A stretch of DNA of 64,000 nt, taken from NCBI GenBank assembly GCA_008508345.1, contig QNGE01002361.1:1-64000 (forward strand), written 5' to 3'. The DNA comes from Paragonimus westermani. Lineage: Eukaryota > Platyhelminthes > Trematoda > Plagiorchiida > Troglotrematidae. Below the pieces are notes generated by a model. The model did no database searches, was not told the origin of the DNA, and saw only the letters and a program-made list of their open reading frames with translations. The position numbers and the translations under genes were made by a program. Shown piece after piece: positions 46,961 to 57,573 of the stretch (position 1 is the first letter of the stretch; every line of letters starts with the position of its first letter).

Positions 46961-47179
46961 TTTCAAGTTGACCATCACTCACATTTAATCGCAGCCTTCG
47001 CATTCAGATAGACTTTCCAGCCAGCCTCTTTCGAAAAGAAGCACTAGACTCGAGTTTCGCTCTCATTAGAGCTCGTCAGTAGTGCATATCATTGCCACGA
47101 CCGGGATTTGAATGCGTAGGCTGTGATCAAACGTGAGTGATGGTTAACTTGAAAATAAACCAAATCCCCGACTACTCAT
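46961..47179 (-). repeat. Ribozyme repeat, fold-back copy with 12-bp target duplication
   Basis: This 219-bp insertion is flanked by the same 12 bp (CAGAAGAAACAT) at 46949-46960 and 47180-47191. In minus orientation it runs from an inverted tail (ATGAGTAGTCGGGGATTTGG...), through a partial box B (CAAATCCCGG), to an intact hammerhead (47085-47041) and the normal tail ending in CAACTTGAAA. The target duplication points to insertion as a unit, probably by retroposition. Confidence 0.85.
47041..47085 (-). ncRNA. Hammerhead ribozyme, complete core
   Basis: On the minus strand the 45 nt read as stem I strand GCACTA (47085-47080), core CTGACGA (47079-47073), stem II GCTCT-AATG-AGAGC (47072-47059), core GAAA (47058-47055), stem III within ACTCGAGT (the 15.1 A is the last A of GAAA), C17 at 47047, and stem I strand TAGTGC (47046-47041). 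All invariant residues are present; stem I pairs 6 of 6 and stem II 5 of 5. The cleavage triplet is GUC, with the predicted cut between 47047 and 47046. The layout resembles the Schistosoma Sm-alpha ribozyme. Self-cleavage is predicted, not shown. Confidence 0.85.
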
Positions 47180-47249
47180 CAGAAGAAACATTGTTAATAA
47201 AACCACAGACAAACTACTTATTAACGCTGTTAGTTGATCGGTGGCTTAG

Positions 47250-47462
47250 CCGGGCAAACTTCATTTCAAATTCTGAGTTCCAGTGATTTTTGTTGGTCCA
47301 TATGAATGGAAACTTCATTGACAATCTGTGTTTCCATTAAAGCTCATTGGCAGTGCATACCATTTTTCATGCCTAGAGTTAAGTCACGGTCCACTCGATT
47401 CAGCGACGTAATCGTACTGACCGTTACACTCTTGCCTTCATCCTGAACCTGACTCAATTATG
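47250..47462 (-). repeat. Ribozyme repeat, very degenerate copy
   Basis: The order of weak matches (CCATTAAAGCTCATTGGCAGTGCATACCATT, then a GTACTGACCGTTACACTC-like box A region and GACTCAATTAT) follows the repeat in minus orientation. No functional core remains. Confidence 0.45.
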
Positions 47463-47814
47463 GCATTTTAAAGTGCTCTGTGGTTCACGTTTAGAGTGTC
47501 TGATTTACTCGAGTGGTGACATGCCGATTGTCATATTACTTGACCTCAGGAGAGTTCAGGCAGGATAAAGTCAGTAGCTTCATAACTGTCTAATTCCATG
47601 ATGTCACAGTTTGCAGCTGAGATCAATTTATCTCCACAACCAACAAGATCATTGAAGGACAGGTCACAATGGATGATGCCCGCCTGGTAATTGTGATTAA
47701 GCATGACAAATCAATTTGATGTTCGGTTTTGTTGCGCTCAAAAAGTTGGAATGCCATTCGAAAGTAAGCAACAACAACCACTGGAACTACTAATTAGCTG
47801 CGGATCTGGTTACC

Positions 47815-48190
47815 GTTTAGGTCGAACATCAGTCATAGTTACTGGCAGCTTTCGCGTTCACTTTGACTGTTCAGCCGGCAACCTTCGAAAAGAGGCACTA
47901 GGCTCGAGTTTAGTTCTCGTTTAGGCTCATCAGTACTGCTTATTCTTGCCACAGTCGGAATCGGATCTACGACTAGGCTTTCACGAGAAAATCGTGTTCA
48001 CCACTGTGTCGTCGACTTCACATTATACGTGAAAGGAGACACGGTTACTGTTCGACTAACTTAGTTGATAACCTCATCACTACACTCGGTTAACCATGTT
48101 TGAATTACTGATGACAGGCTAGCTAGAAAGCCAAGCTGAATGCAAAAACGTCATTCCCTTATGAGTGATATTTAACTCGAAAGCACTTGA
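47815..48190 (-). repeat. Ribozyme repeat, old copy
   Basis: In minus orientation this has tail, hammerhead region (47911-47955), box B and box A remnants, the GAGACACGGTTACTGTTCGACTAAC region (plus reading) and the far end. The hammerhead keeps CTGATGA, but GAAA has become TAAA, so it should not cleave. Confidence 0.65.
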
Positions 48191-48248
48191 TCATATGTCA
48201 GAATTAGTACCTATCGGTGCATTGTAATAGATGTCTAGTGGCGCGGCT

Positions 48249-49295
48249 TTAAACTTGATTCCAAAAGTTAGTCAGTTTATTTTTTAATGTAAGTACACTA
48301 GTGGAACAGACTGTAAGATCACAATCTAGCTGACGCAAAAGCAGGTAGAACTTACTTAAATTCTTCTCATTCGACTTCCTCAAAGAAATTAGAATGCACT
48401 GCTGACAATAGCAATTCCTATAAGGACAAGACTTCTTGTGACCTTTCCAAGGATTATTTTTACCGTGATTGCGGCACCGACGACAATGTGGTCCTTCGTC
48501 TTCGACTGGGTCATCCAGTCTTAGTTTGGAGGTGATCTGGTTGAACGGGTGTATGACTTTTTCCGCTACTCCCAGTGTACGAGTTGCATGGGACTGTTGA
48601 ATCTGATGTTGTTTCAGTGGACTGGGATTTGTATTCGCGTTGTTTTTCTGATCCCGGTACAGTGCGATCTGCTTGGCCACAATGTTACGTCCGTAATTGA
48701 CCAACGAGCAAACAGAGCAGTTGCAACTGCGAAATGGACAATTTCGTTTATGTTGCTTAACCGGAAGTAGCTTTCCGTGGGCACGACATTTGCGACACAT
48801 ATACGATGAACGTGACAAAGAGTTGCCTGTGGTGTCTGCCGACTGCGACTGAACACCTCCACGAACCTCCGGTCTCTTACAGTGACCAGGCTTCGCTGAA
48901 CGAGTCGAGTTACCGTTGATTTTGCTCGATACACCGCGATGAGGTGGATGGACCACACACTGTGACCTAGGCTGACCAGCTGCAACCGTTGGTGTACTGC
49001 TGGTGACTACGTTGGCGGGCGCTGTGTAGCTCTGGTTCCTTCCAATGCCCGTATCGAAGTGTCTGGAAGTTCGTTCTTCCGTTTCGTTCCTTCCGATGGT
49101 GGTTGATAGATGATGTGAAAATGACTGTGTTCTATGTAGAGTTTCCTGGTTTTGTGTGGAATCGATAAGGGCTTCTGATTGGGTTGAATTGGTAGTTGTG
49201 GTTAGATCACTGGATAGAAATTGGGAGAACAGGTGGTTGATTAGTGCCAGTCGTAGGTTTTGTGCAAAGGTATGCACCAGTGTGGGTCTGTCCAT
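48249..49295 (-). CDS. DM-domain (DMRT/doublesex-mab-3 family) transcription factor exon with two DM domains
   Basis: An ATG at 49295 opens 348 codons. Residues 1-160 are Ser/Thr/Asn-rich. DM domain 1 is at about 165-218: MCRKCRAHG, KQHKRNCPFRSCNCSVC and the recognition helix GRNIVAKQIALYRDQ. DM domain 2 is at about 269-320: HCRRCRNHG, KGHKKSCPYRNCYCQQC and a divergent helix. Both keep the interlaced Cys/His zinc ligands. DM proteins bind DNA in the minor groove and commonly control sexual development. A strong donor (TTTAA|GTAAGT, GT at 48355-48354) lies in codon 314 and would splice to 46600; the remaining 35 codons to the stop at 48249 would then be intronic. Two DM domains in one protein is rare; C. 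elegans MAB-3 is the known example. Confidence 0.92.
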   Translation of the reverse strand: MDRPTLVHTFAQNLRLALINHLFSQFLSSDLTTTTNSTQSEALIDSTQNQETLHRTQSFSHHLSTTIGRNETEERTSRHFDTGIGRNQSYTAPANVVTSSTPTVAAGQPRSQCVVHPPHRGVSSKINGNSTRSAKPGHCKRPEVRGGVQSQSADTTGNSLSRSSYMCRKCRAHGKLLPVKQHKRNCPFRSCNCSVCSLVNYGRNIVAKQIALYRDQKNNANTNPSPLKQHQIQQSHATRTLGVAEKVIHPFNQITSKLRLDDPVEDEGPHCRRCRNHGKNNPWKGHKKSCPYRNCYCQQCILISLRKSNEKNLSKFYLLLRQLDCDLTVCSTSVLTLKNKLTNFWNQV

Positions 49296-50470
49296 GAACT
49301 AACACGCAGAAATTTCTGGTACTATCCATATTTAGTTAAACTAGTATCCTTCAGGATGCGTATTGGTGAAGACCTTTCTGTAGCACAAAAAACCTCCCAT
49401 AGTGATATGGTCATGTAATACCGCATAGGGTGGGCTCATTTTCATTTGAAAGAAGATAATGAATCATGGCAACCCTGCTGGAACACCTGGTTAAAGTTAG
49501 CCTAAATACTCCATTCGGAAGTAACTCACTAAAACAGTTACGTTTAAACTTACAGGTTATATTCTTTCAACATCCGGAGCGCCCTGTAAGTGTTTGATAT
49601 GAAATGAATTCAGCAGATGAACACGACCCGCACACTAACGTCACCAAAGTGTAACAAGTTTGTTTGATCAATAGAATCCTTCTGGCATCCACAGGTTACA
49701 ATAGACTTTTTGTTTGCAGCTGCTAAACTGCAGTATGCTGAACTGTGCGAATGAATTGTGTTAGATAAATTGTGAGAGGGCTCTGATTTTGCTAACTAAT
49801 CACCAAATCATTCGTCTTTTCTTGATGGACCTTATCGAAACCGCGGAGCCTACTTGTCAAATTACCTGAAACAGTCCCTCGTGTATGTCAATATTTATAG
49901 CTGCCGAAAGTCCCCAGAATCCTAGATGTTTAAAATAGTCAAAAGTAAGCCTGAACATTTAAAACAGACAAAAGTATCTTTTCACTACACTAGTGTGGTA
50001 CGAATTCTTTCATCTGGTGCTCTCCAATATTGCCAACAGCTATGAACTGTTGTCCTCATACAGTAGTCTGCCCAACAGTGTTCACTTTCCTCACAATGAC
50101 CGGTCTCTTTGGTCTGAAGAGAGCAGATAGGACACTGTCCACAAAAAGTACACCCCGTTGCTCACCTATTTTCACGAATTTTACCAAACTCTATTTTGAA
50201 ACTGAAGATCACTTTTCAACATCGCCTATCGGCATAAAGAAGCTGATGGTTTTCCCTACAGTTTCAACTTAACGGGTAACTAAAGTGCACCAAAACCCTC
50301 AGATCTCTGTCCAACGGACTGTTTCCTCCAGAGTTATATTGGACATAAAAGACCGGTGGCTTCGTAGCAGACAAGTGACCATTATAAAAGATTGCAACTC
50401 AATTAGCGTTTAAAGTGCTTTCATAATAGATGAATGTTTTAACTGTCTTTTGAAACAATTCATCACGCGT
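49296..50470. other. Region upstream of the DM-domain exon
   Basis: No gene is recognised. If the exon at 49295 is the first, this would hold the promoter and 5' UTR, but no core promoter motif can be assigned with confidence. An earlier exon is also possible. Confidence 0.3.
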
Positions 50471-50524
50471 TTTTGCGCACTTCGTTCTTTAAATGAGACC
50501 CAACTGTGAAAAATTAGGGCTTCC

Positions 50525-50600
50525 GGTGGATTGAAACCAGCGACAGAAACGACATACTCAAACGCACCAAACGCTCTACCAGCTGAGCTACAAAGCCAGC
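50525..50600 (-). repeat. tRNA-derived SINE head, second family (minus)
   Basis: The minus strand reads a clear tRNA-like head: box A TAGCTCAGCTGGTAGAGC near 50590-50573 and box B GGTTTCAATCC near 50541-50531. Between them is TATGTCGTTTCTGTCGC. It continues into GAAGCCCTAATTTTTCACAG and TGGGTCTCATTTAAAGAACG down to about 50470. There is no anticodon-arm consistency, so this is a SINE rather than a functional tRNA. Confidence 0.6.
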
Positions 50601-50737
50601 AGTGGTGTTGGTGGATTCCAACGCCAACTGTTGGAGAAATCCTGCCTGGGCAGTCGATCCCCTGAATCATTTGGTGAATTCCATAAGACACAGTTGGACA
50701 GGTATGTTACAGAGTTCAAATGTGAAATTTCCGAGCT

Positions 50738-50858
50738 CCTGGTGTGGTTTCGTCGCTCAACTGATACAGCACTTGCCGTACTGAAGCATGTCGTTTCTGT
50801 CGCCGGTTCCAATCCCCCCGAAGCCTTGGCCTTTTGCAACTGGGTCTCATCTCAATAA
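50738..50858 (+). repeat. tRNA-derived SINE head, second family (plus)
   Basis: The plus strand repeats the same elements: TCGCTCAACTGATACAGC in place of box A, TGTCGTTTCTGTCGCCGGTTCCAATCC including box B, and GAAGCCTTGGCCTTTTGCAACTGGGTCTCAT. It faces away from the copy at 50525-50600, so the two form an inverted pair about 140 bp apart. Confidence 0.6.
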
Positions 50859-50859
50859 T

Positions 50860-53800
50860 CGAATCCGCCAAACTACTCATTAGTAATACCTTGTTCTTAT
50901 CAGTTAACTTCACATGTACAGTTTCCCGACTAACTGATGATAGCGTGGTTTGACACCGATTTCTGTTGAATGGTCTTTTTATTGTGAATTGTGCTCATGC
51001 TGTCGGGTCAGGTCGAATTAATCACAGGTTTTACCACACTTATTTTGTGATATGGATTATTTAAGACAATTGTGAATTCTCTAACGGGAAAAACTTTTAT
51101 TGATCTATTGGGCTCTGCCGTTCCATGAATAACTCGGTTTGAATCGAATGGTTTCTCGCCGAGCCATACCATCAGTCTGTCAGTCGATCCAATCAAACCA
51201 TGAATTCAATATGGAAACCCCCAACACACCTACGACAGATGTTAGGCAGCTTGTAAACCAGTCTGCACAATATTTTACAACTAATTGGTCACAGACCCCG
51301 ACGGTGGTGACTATACATCTCTGTGGCTAATTAGACCTTTTCAATACCATCCATAAGGAGAAAGATCAATAAGGTGTGACGTTACCTTACCGAAAGATCT
51401 TTCGTTCACACATAACCAGTTAAGAACTAGTAGGGTAATTTAGTTCCATCTTGTTTGCCTAAGAAACTAAGCTTGTACTGTGCTTCAGTAGTATTATGTG
51501 CGGCTCATTCTGTACCATAGCCACAAAGTTCGTAGCTAGGAAAGGGAAACGGTAAACCTCATTTAGCTTACTTAAAAAATTGCCAGCGTTTTCCCACATA
51601 CAGTGGAACCACAAGAGAAATGACGTACCTGTATCGTCACTGGCCTTTTTACTCGCCTTTAGACAATACTATACACTGAGTACTGTGTGCCGTACCCACC
51701 GTACTTATAAAAATGCGACTGCGACGTGCTGTTCATTGAACTACTAGATCAATTGCAACACAGCACAAAACCCTCAAATATAACCAGAATGGAAAAGTGG
51801 ACTAACATTAGGGAAACTGAATTGGTCAGAGTAAAATGAGTATGAAACTGTAAATGAGCGCTTGTGCATCGAAGCAAATTATTTTCTGTTTCTAGTTTTT
51901 ATTTAAGTTAGGAACAACATGACTGTTTTTTAACCTTAGAATAGAATCACGTGAATATTTCACCCACTAATGTTCCGTAAAAAGGAGTACTGTCAAACCG
52001 CGTGTACTTTCCGATAACTGTGGCGTGATTCCACGGAACCTCGTTGTTGACTAGACATGAAGTACCGGCGAATAGTCTCATGGACTCAGTTTTGATAACC
52101 GAGAAAATGCTACACTATACTACAGAACCCTCACTAGAAGTTGCACAATCGGAGGACCGAAGAATCGTGCAGTGAAGAGCTGTGAGCATCCCACAGTATC
52201 TCTCTGTTACTGCGTCAGGAAGAAGGGGTTCCACTATTGACGATCATGAAAAGTCGGTATCCCCAAAGATTTAAAGATTAGGAACTCATTTCTTATCGAG
52301 TGCGACGGAAAACAATTGCTAAGGAAACACTATGTGAATTGAAACTCATTTACAACTGGTCGCAGCTGTCACACTCTGGCAGACGTTCAACTTATACCAT
52401 CCACATCTTCCACTACTTGCCAGTACTTTGCATAAACATTCTTCATCTTCTGCCTAACTCTACTTCAAACACGGTCCAGGGAAGCTAGTATCAACCGCGT
52501 CTTCGTTGCTAGGTGCCGGAAGCACTTAACTAGGCAATCATAATGCTCTCTATTATCAAACGTCCTGGCAACAGCATTTTCCAATCTATGTTAAATGCTT
52601 CTCTGTCTGTTGTTTCACGCCTCCAGAATGTTGTAACAGGAAAAGACGCATGGCTTATGAAGACACCCATTACAGGTATGTGAAAACATAGAACAACAAG
52701 GGCAAACATTATAATGCAAGTCTGCCATATATTCATATCGTTGGTAGCAGTGCAGCCACATTCGCTTTAATGACAATTCAAGCATAGAGCATACGCACGT
52801 TTCCAATAGTCACTTCCTGACGTTGAGACGAGTCGTGCTGTTATGCGACAATGTGACCTACTGGTCATATTTTTTGGAATGAACTATCAGCCGGCATCAC
52901 TGTAAATAGATTAGAAGTTCATGGATCTCTATACGGAACATTGTAAGCAAGAAATGGAGCTAACGAAATCTTCTCGACACATACATTCAGCTTTGGTAAA
53001 CTTTGTCAACTTATAAGACACTTGAAGAACATGTAATCACGAGTAAGTGAATACATTGTCTCAGCTCGCAAAATGTTTCACAACGTCTGGCTTGGGCAAT
53101 TGTGAGGACGGATATTTAGACGAAACGTTAGATTGTCATACTTAAAAGATGTAACCTACTCGCAACATCTTTGTTCAAAACAGTAATTAAAAGCATTGAA
53201 CCAGTCCGATAACTTGGACCAGTGCATCACCCAATCAGAAGCTTGGATAAAAATGTACAGCAAATCTATGTACTCACGGAAGCAATAACGAAAATCGTGA
53301 AAGACCTTTTCTAATACCAAATGACAGAATACGTAGATTGCCAAGAAGATCGCAGTCAGTAAAGTTCAATTTTTTCAAGCACACTTTATATGGGAGAAGT
53401 GCCCACCTAGTTTGAGAAGACTATGACTTTGTAATATTACTTATCAAATTGGGAGTAAATTGACAACTCCTCGTGTCGACTAATTCTGTTCAAAATGTCA
53501 TTTTATTGCATATCCCAAAGGGTGTCTTATGTCGGGAATGACTAAGGCTTACGTGATACCATGCCTAGATTATCAGTCACTCAGTGTACGACATAATTTC
53601 TAGTCGGCCTTAATCTGGTGGTTAAAAACTAAACCCACGTGTTCTTGCACATAAGTTTGCTAATCGTTAACTTTGTACGGCAACGTAGTCCTGATAGACG
53701 TCAGCCTAAGGAACAAGCCGCACGTCTCGTTTGCAACACTGTTAGCCAACTGACACCCACACGACTGAGGTACATGCACTGAACCCCCCTCATCCGGAGC

Positions 53801-55860
53801 TCTTCTGCCATCCTCACAAGATCGGCGTATCACTAGTGCTCACTTTTATGAGGAAAGGTCTTAAGTATGCAACTTGAAAAATATGTGACTGGAAGACCAC
53901 CATCAGCAATCACAATCTGATTCACGATCTCCTACACAACGGCTGCAGTTAAAGCCTCCGGCTCGCCGTTGTGCTTCAGCCATTTTAACCATATTTTTGG
54001 CAAAACGGTCGGAGCATACTGACGGTTCACACGAAGAGGACCTTGCAGCAAGTCAACCTTTAACCTGTTTCCAGCCAGTCCCACAGTCTCAATCTGGTCA
54101 GACATTGGTCTCCTGGGAATTTAAGCTGATTACAACCCCATGCCGGGTTTTGCCTAAGGTTTATGGGTCAACGCAGCGGAAGGACGACCTTCAGTCTATA
54201 TAAGACTGGAACATGGCTGTTAGTCTCAAGGCTGTTTCACTACTCGTTAATCGGGGGTTGATCTTAAACATTCTCAAGACAACAGTGTCACAGAAGTGTC
54301 ATAGCTACCTCCAGATAAGCGAACAGTGATGAAAAACGGCATAGTTGTGAAAGCAGTTCAGCAACGTAATCTGGTATTAAAACAATCTAAGGTAGTCATG
54401 TTGTTCCTCGGTCAGGAAGATTCATCGCAACAAGAAATATTCTACGTAAGAAAAGTGGAACCAAAGTAACAAGTTGTTTACATACTTCTCTTGAACAAGT
54501 AGACTTCCTTGAACTATGTACGTACTACTTTTTGGGGGAATGAAATGCATTCAGTTTCGTCCAAAAGAAAAATTATGGGGGTTTTACCAGCTGGTTCATG
54601 AATCAACAACAAGACCACTAAAATATATAAAACTGTCAGCACACAACATTCACTCACTGACTTACCGAACTCGTCTTATTTGTAAAAGGCACATAAATCC
54701 AATCAAAGCATTTTTCATCCGAACTAACCTTAAATCTGTAGGTCAGAACTGTCACTCTTTTGCCCTCGAGTTCTAGGTCTCAGTAGGCTGACACCATCTC
54801 AATCAGTGTGTTGTCACATGGCAACAAATAACCGAGAGTAGTGGGCTAACTAGTTTGTTTAATATCTTTTAACCCGAACCAGTGGTAAATAATATTATTA
54901 GTTTCCTTCATCTGTGATACTTCAACACTGTATGACTGTAGCATAACGCATACGGTAAATGGGAGGTACTTAAAAAAAGCACCCACCCTTTGTGACCCTA
55001 ACAAAAGTCTTGATGGAAATGCACTATCAATCCAGTTTACACGTTCCTCTTGGGCGGTCCTATGCAATGAAGTTGTACTACTCACTATATAGCATCTATA
55101 TCAAATCGGTTTCATGATACTAAAAGACTCCATTTCAATAAGAAATACTTGTCCACCTTATCCCCAAAATTGCTTAATTTTGTCAGGGGATATTACACTA
55201 TACTAGAAGTAGGCTTACACAAATCTAACATGAGTAAAAACTGTGATCCACCCTTGTTAGTGTTGGAATCCATGGCAGTTACTTCATGAGCAGGCAGTAT
55301 TATCAACCATACATGCGCTAGCCTTGACTGTGATCGGTTTAAAGTGATGTGTATGGTTTACACTCTAACTTGTCTTTAGGTCTAGCCCATGAGGGACGTG
55401 ACGTTGTCATGTGGACACACGTTGACCTGAAGCTCCGCCGATTTTCGTTCTTCCGGTCTTTCGGGAAGTGTTAGAACTACATCGTTTAAGCACATCTTTT
55501 CAGAAAGAACAAGTTTCGTTTTCTTTAGAGGTGAAATTTGTGAATATCAACCGTTACGGTCTCACAACTGGAAAATCGGTGGGGGAAATGTTAACAAACG
55601 CTAGTGCCATCTGGCCCCCAATCGAAGTACACAGGTGAGCTATTGTGCAGTCCATATCAAACATTTATGTCTACGATCCGTCCACATGTTTAGGTAAATA
55701 TTTTGACGGCGCACGTTTTGACAACCAAATCGTCTGTCGCGGATACTACACGCACGTGTGTTTTATACGTCTACAAACTGAAACGTGGTTGTTCCAACAA
55801 AAGGTTGCTCAGATCTCTACCAGCTTCCAAGTAATTTTAACAGGGTGAAGTAAAAATTTA
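50860..55860. other. Unassigned spacer
   Basis: Five kilobases without a supported gene. Open frames (51139-51330, 52300-52488, 52530-52806, 53997-54203, 54516-54776, 54846-55085, 55645-55848) are 60-86 codons and carry no motif I know. Confidence 0.3.
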
Positions 55861-56080
55861 TGGATTACTGATGAGTAGTCGGGGATTTGGTTTTATTTTC
55901 AAGTTACCATCACTCACACTTGATCGCAGCCTTCGCATTCAGATAGACTTTCCAGCCGGCCTCTTTCGAAAAGAAACACTAGGCTCGAGTTTCGCTCTCA
56001 TTAGAGCTCGTCATTGCTCACAAGCGCGAGTGGTTGAGCTTTCAGATTGGATAATTCGGTCGTGCCTAATGTGAGGTCAA

Positions 56081-56136
56081 TGGCGCAGTGGTCAACACGG
56101 TTGCCTCATGATTGGAATGGCAGGAGTTCAAATCCC
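56081..56136 (+). promoter_or_regulatory. Pol III-type internal promoter (box A and box B)
   Basis: Box A TGGCGCAGTGG matches the consensus TRGCNNAGYGG, and box B GGAGTTCAAATCCC contains the GWTCRANNC core in recognisable form. The spacing of about 32 bp between them is as in tRNA genes. The boxes lie 20-80 bp upstream of the hammerhead, the arrangement seen in Sm-alpha-type repeats. Confidence 0.65.
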
Positions 56137-56154
56137 GGTCGTGGCAAGGATATC

Positions 56155-56198
56155 CACTAACTGACGAGCTCTAATGAGAGCGAAACTCGAGTCTAGTG
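56155..56198 (+). ncRNA. Hammerhead ribozyme, complete core with one bulged base in stem I
   Basis: CACTA (56155-56159), one extra A, CTGACGA (56161-56167), stem II GCTCT-AATG-AGAGC (56168-56181), GAAA (56182-56185), CTCGAGTC (56186-56193) and TAGTG (56194-56198). Core and stem II are perfect. CACTA pairs with TAGTG only if A56160 bulges. The predicted cut is after 56193. Confidence 0.75.
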
Positions 56199-56283
56199 TT
56201 TCTTTTCGAAAGAGGCCGGCTGGAAAGTCTATCTGAATGCGAAGGCTGCGATCAAATGCGAGTGATGGTCATCTTGGAAATAA

Positions 56284-57570
56284 AAACTTATGGTCATTTT
56301 TTAGGCACGTTAGCTACCGATTGTAAAAAGTTGAACTGAGGCTCACTTGGGGTCTGTGTGGAAATATGAGTCTGTGATTATCTGCAAAGTTGACCACAGC
56401 TAAAAAATTTATGCCCAAGTTTACTGCGACCATTCAACGTTGCCCACTGTATGGATTCAAATATGTTGCCTACTGAAGATACACACCTTACTTGCAGTTT
56501 AGATGAAATCAAAACCCAGCACACCGTCTCCTTTTGACACTGTCAGCTGACAACCTGAGCCTAACTGGGAAAGTTGTGGGACGACAAAAACATGGATAAA
56601 GCTGTGGGTTACTAGACGACAGGTTTACAGTGTCTGACAACTCTCTCTCTCTCTGGAATGATTCCACTGAAGGTGTCTACTAACAGTTCATTTGAATGAA
56701 CTATAACATAATATTGGCTTTCTCAGATATGTAGATGATATCCGTGATGTGCACGGCCAATGAAAGGCCGATCGCTAACCTGTCGACCAACCAATGAAAC
56801 ATGAAATCTGACTTATCGTGATAGATAAACGAACAATTTTGAGACATCTTCAGAGTAGGGCTCAAACTGCGTATTCACCAACAACAACGTTCTAGTAGTC
56901 AAAGTCATCCATGTATACCAACTCAGTCAGAAAATTTAAAAAAACACGGTCAATCCTCATTATTTTTTGTTACTAGACTTGTAAAACAAACGCGCTGTTT
57001 AACCCAACTAAACCGCCAGAAAAAGCCAACTTGTTTCCGAAATATACTAAGTCTTTACTAATCGGTGTTTTCTGTGTGAGTAATGACTAAATTAGTTTGA
57101 TGAGAAACCCAGGCACAGTATGTTGGGTGATCCAGTTTCCTCAACATTATAGCTGACATATAACGGTAATCATATTTAGATACGAAACTTGTTGCCTCCG
57201 CTGATTTGTAAATTGTTAGACACAACGCCGGTATTCTATTGTAGCTTGGTTAATTCTCGACTTGTAAACCAATTGTTTACCGAACTATGTGATAGTGAAG
57301 TAATCCGAATCGATAGCAAAACAGAAAACGCGAAATTGAGCGCGAACTAACTGGAAGGCAAATTTGAAAAGCAGATTTCTGAACCGAACTTTTTCGACGC
57401 TAACGAAGTGTATGTGGTCGATATGTTTTTGACAATGAAGCGGACCTTTCGTGTACTTTGTTCACGGGAATTTCTAGGGTTCCAATAGCATTGTTTTGCT
57501 GTTCATGCAACAGCTTATTTCTATCTCTTGTTCACAGTTTAAATTTCATTCGTTCTGTTATACTTTCTTT
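56284..57570. other. Unassigned spacer
   Basis: No gene is recognised. A short CT microsatellite lies at about 56639-56654. Confidence 0.35.
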
Positions 57571-57573
57571 AGG

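Larger units (their letters stand above)
46601..48355 (-). other. Predicted intron of the DM-domain gene
   Basis: The donor is GTAAGT at 48355-48350 and the acceptor is a pyrimidine-rich tract ending CAG at 46603-46601, both phase 1. The 1755-bp intron holds four ribozyme-repeat copies or remnants (46725-46930, 46961-47179, 47250-47462, 47815-48190), all fully or mainly in the same orientation as the gene. Confidence 0.6.
55866..56283. repeat. Ribozyme repeat, inverted-arm copy with complete promoter boxes
   Basis: The left arm (55866-56013) is tail plus hammerhead in minus orientation. The centre carries GTGGTTGAGC, box A TGGCGCAGTGG (56081-56091) and box B GGAGTTCAAATCCC (56123-56136) in plus orientation. 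The right arm (56161-56283) is hammerhead plus tail in plus orientation. The arms can pair over roughly 110 bp. The left hammerhead is broken (ATGACGA); the right one has a full core. Confidence 0.8.

Noticed and set aside
50525..50600. Possible functional tRNA gene
   Set aside because: Boxes A and B are good, but no cloverleaf with a consistent anticodon arm forms, and a diverged second copy lies nearby, so it is a SINE head.
55866..55895. CTGATGAG at repeat starts as a further hammerhead core
   Set aside because: No GAAA with a supporting stem II follows on the same strand.
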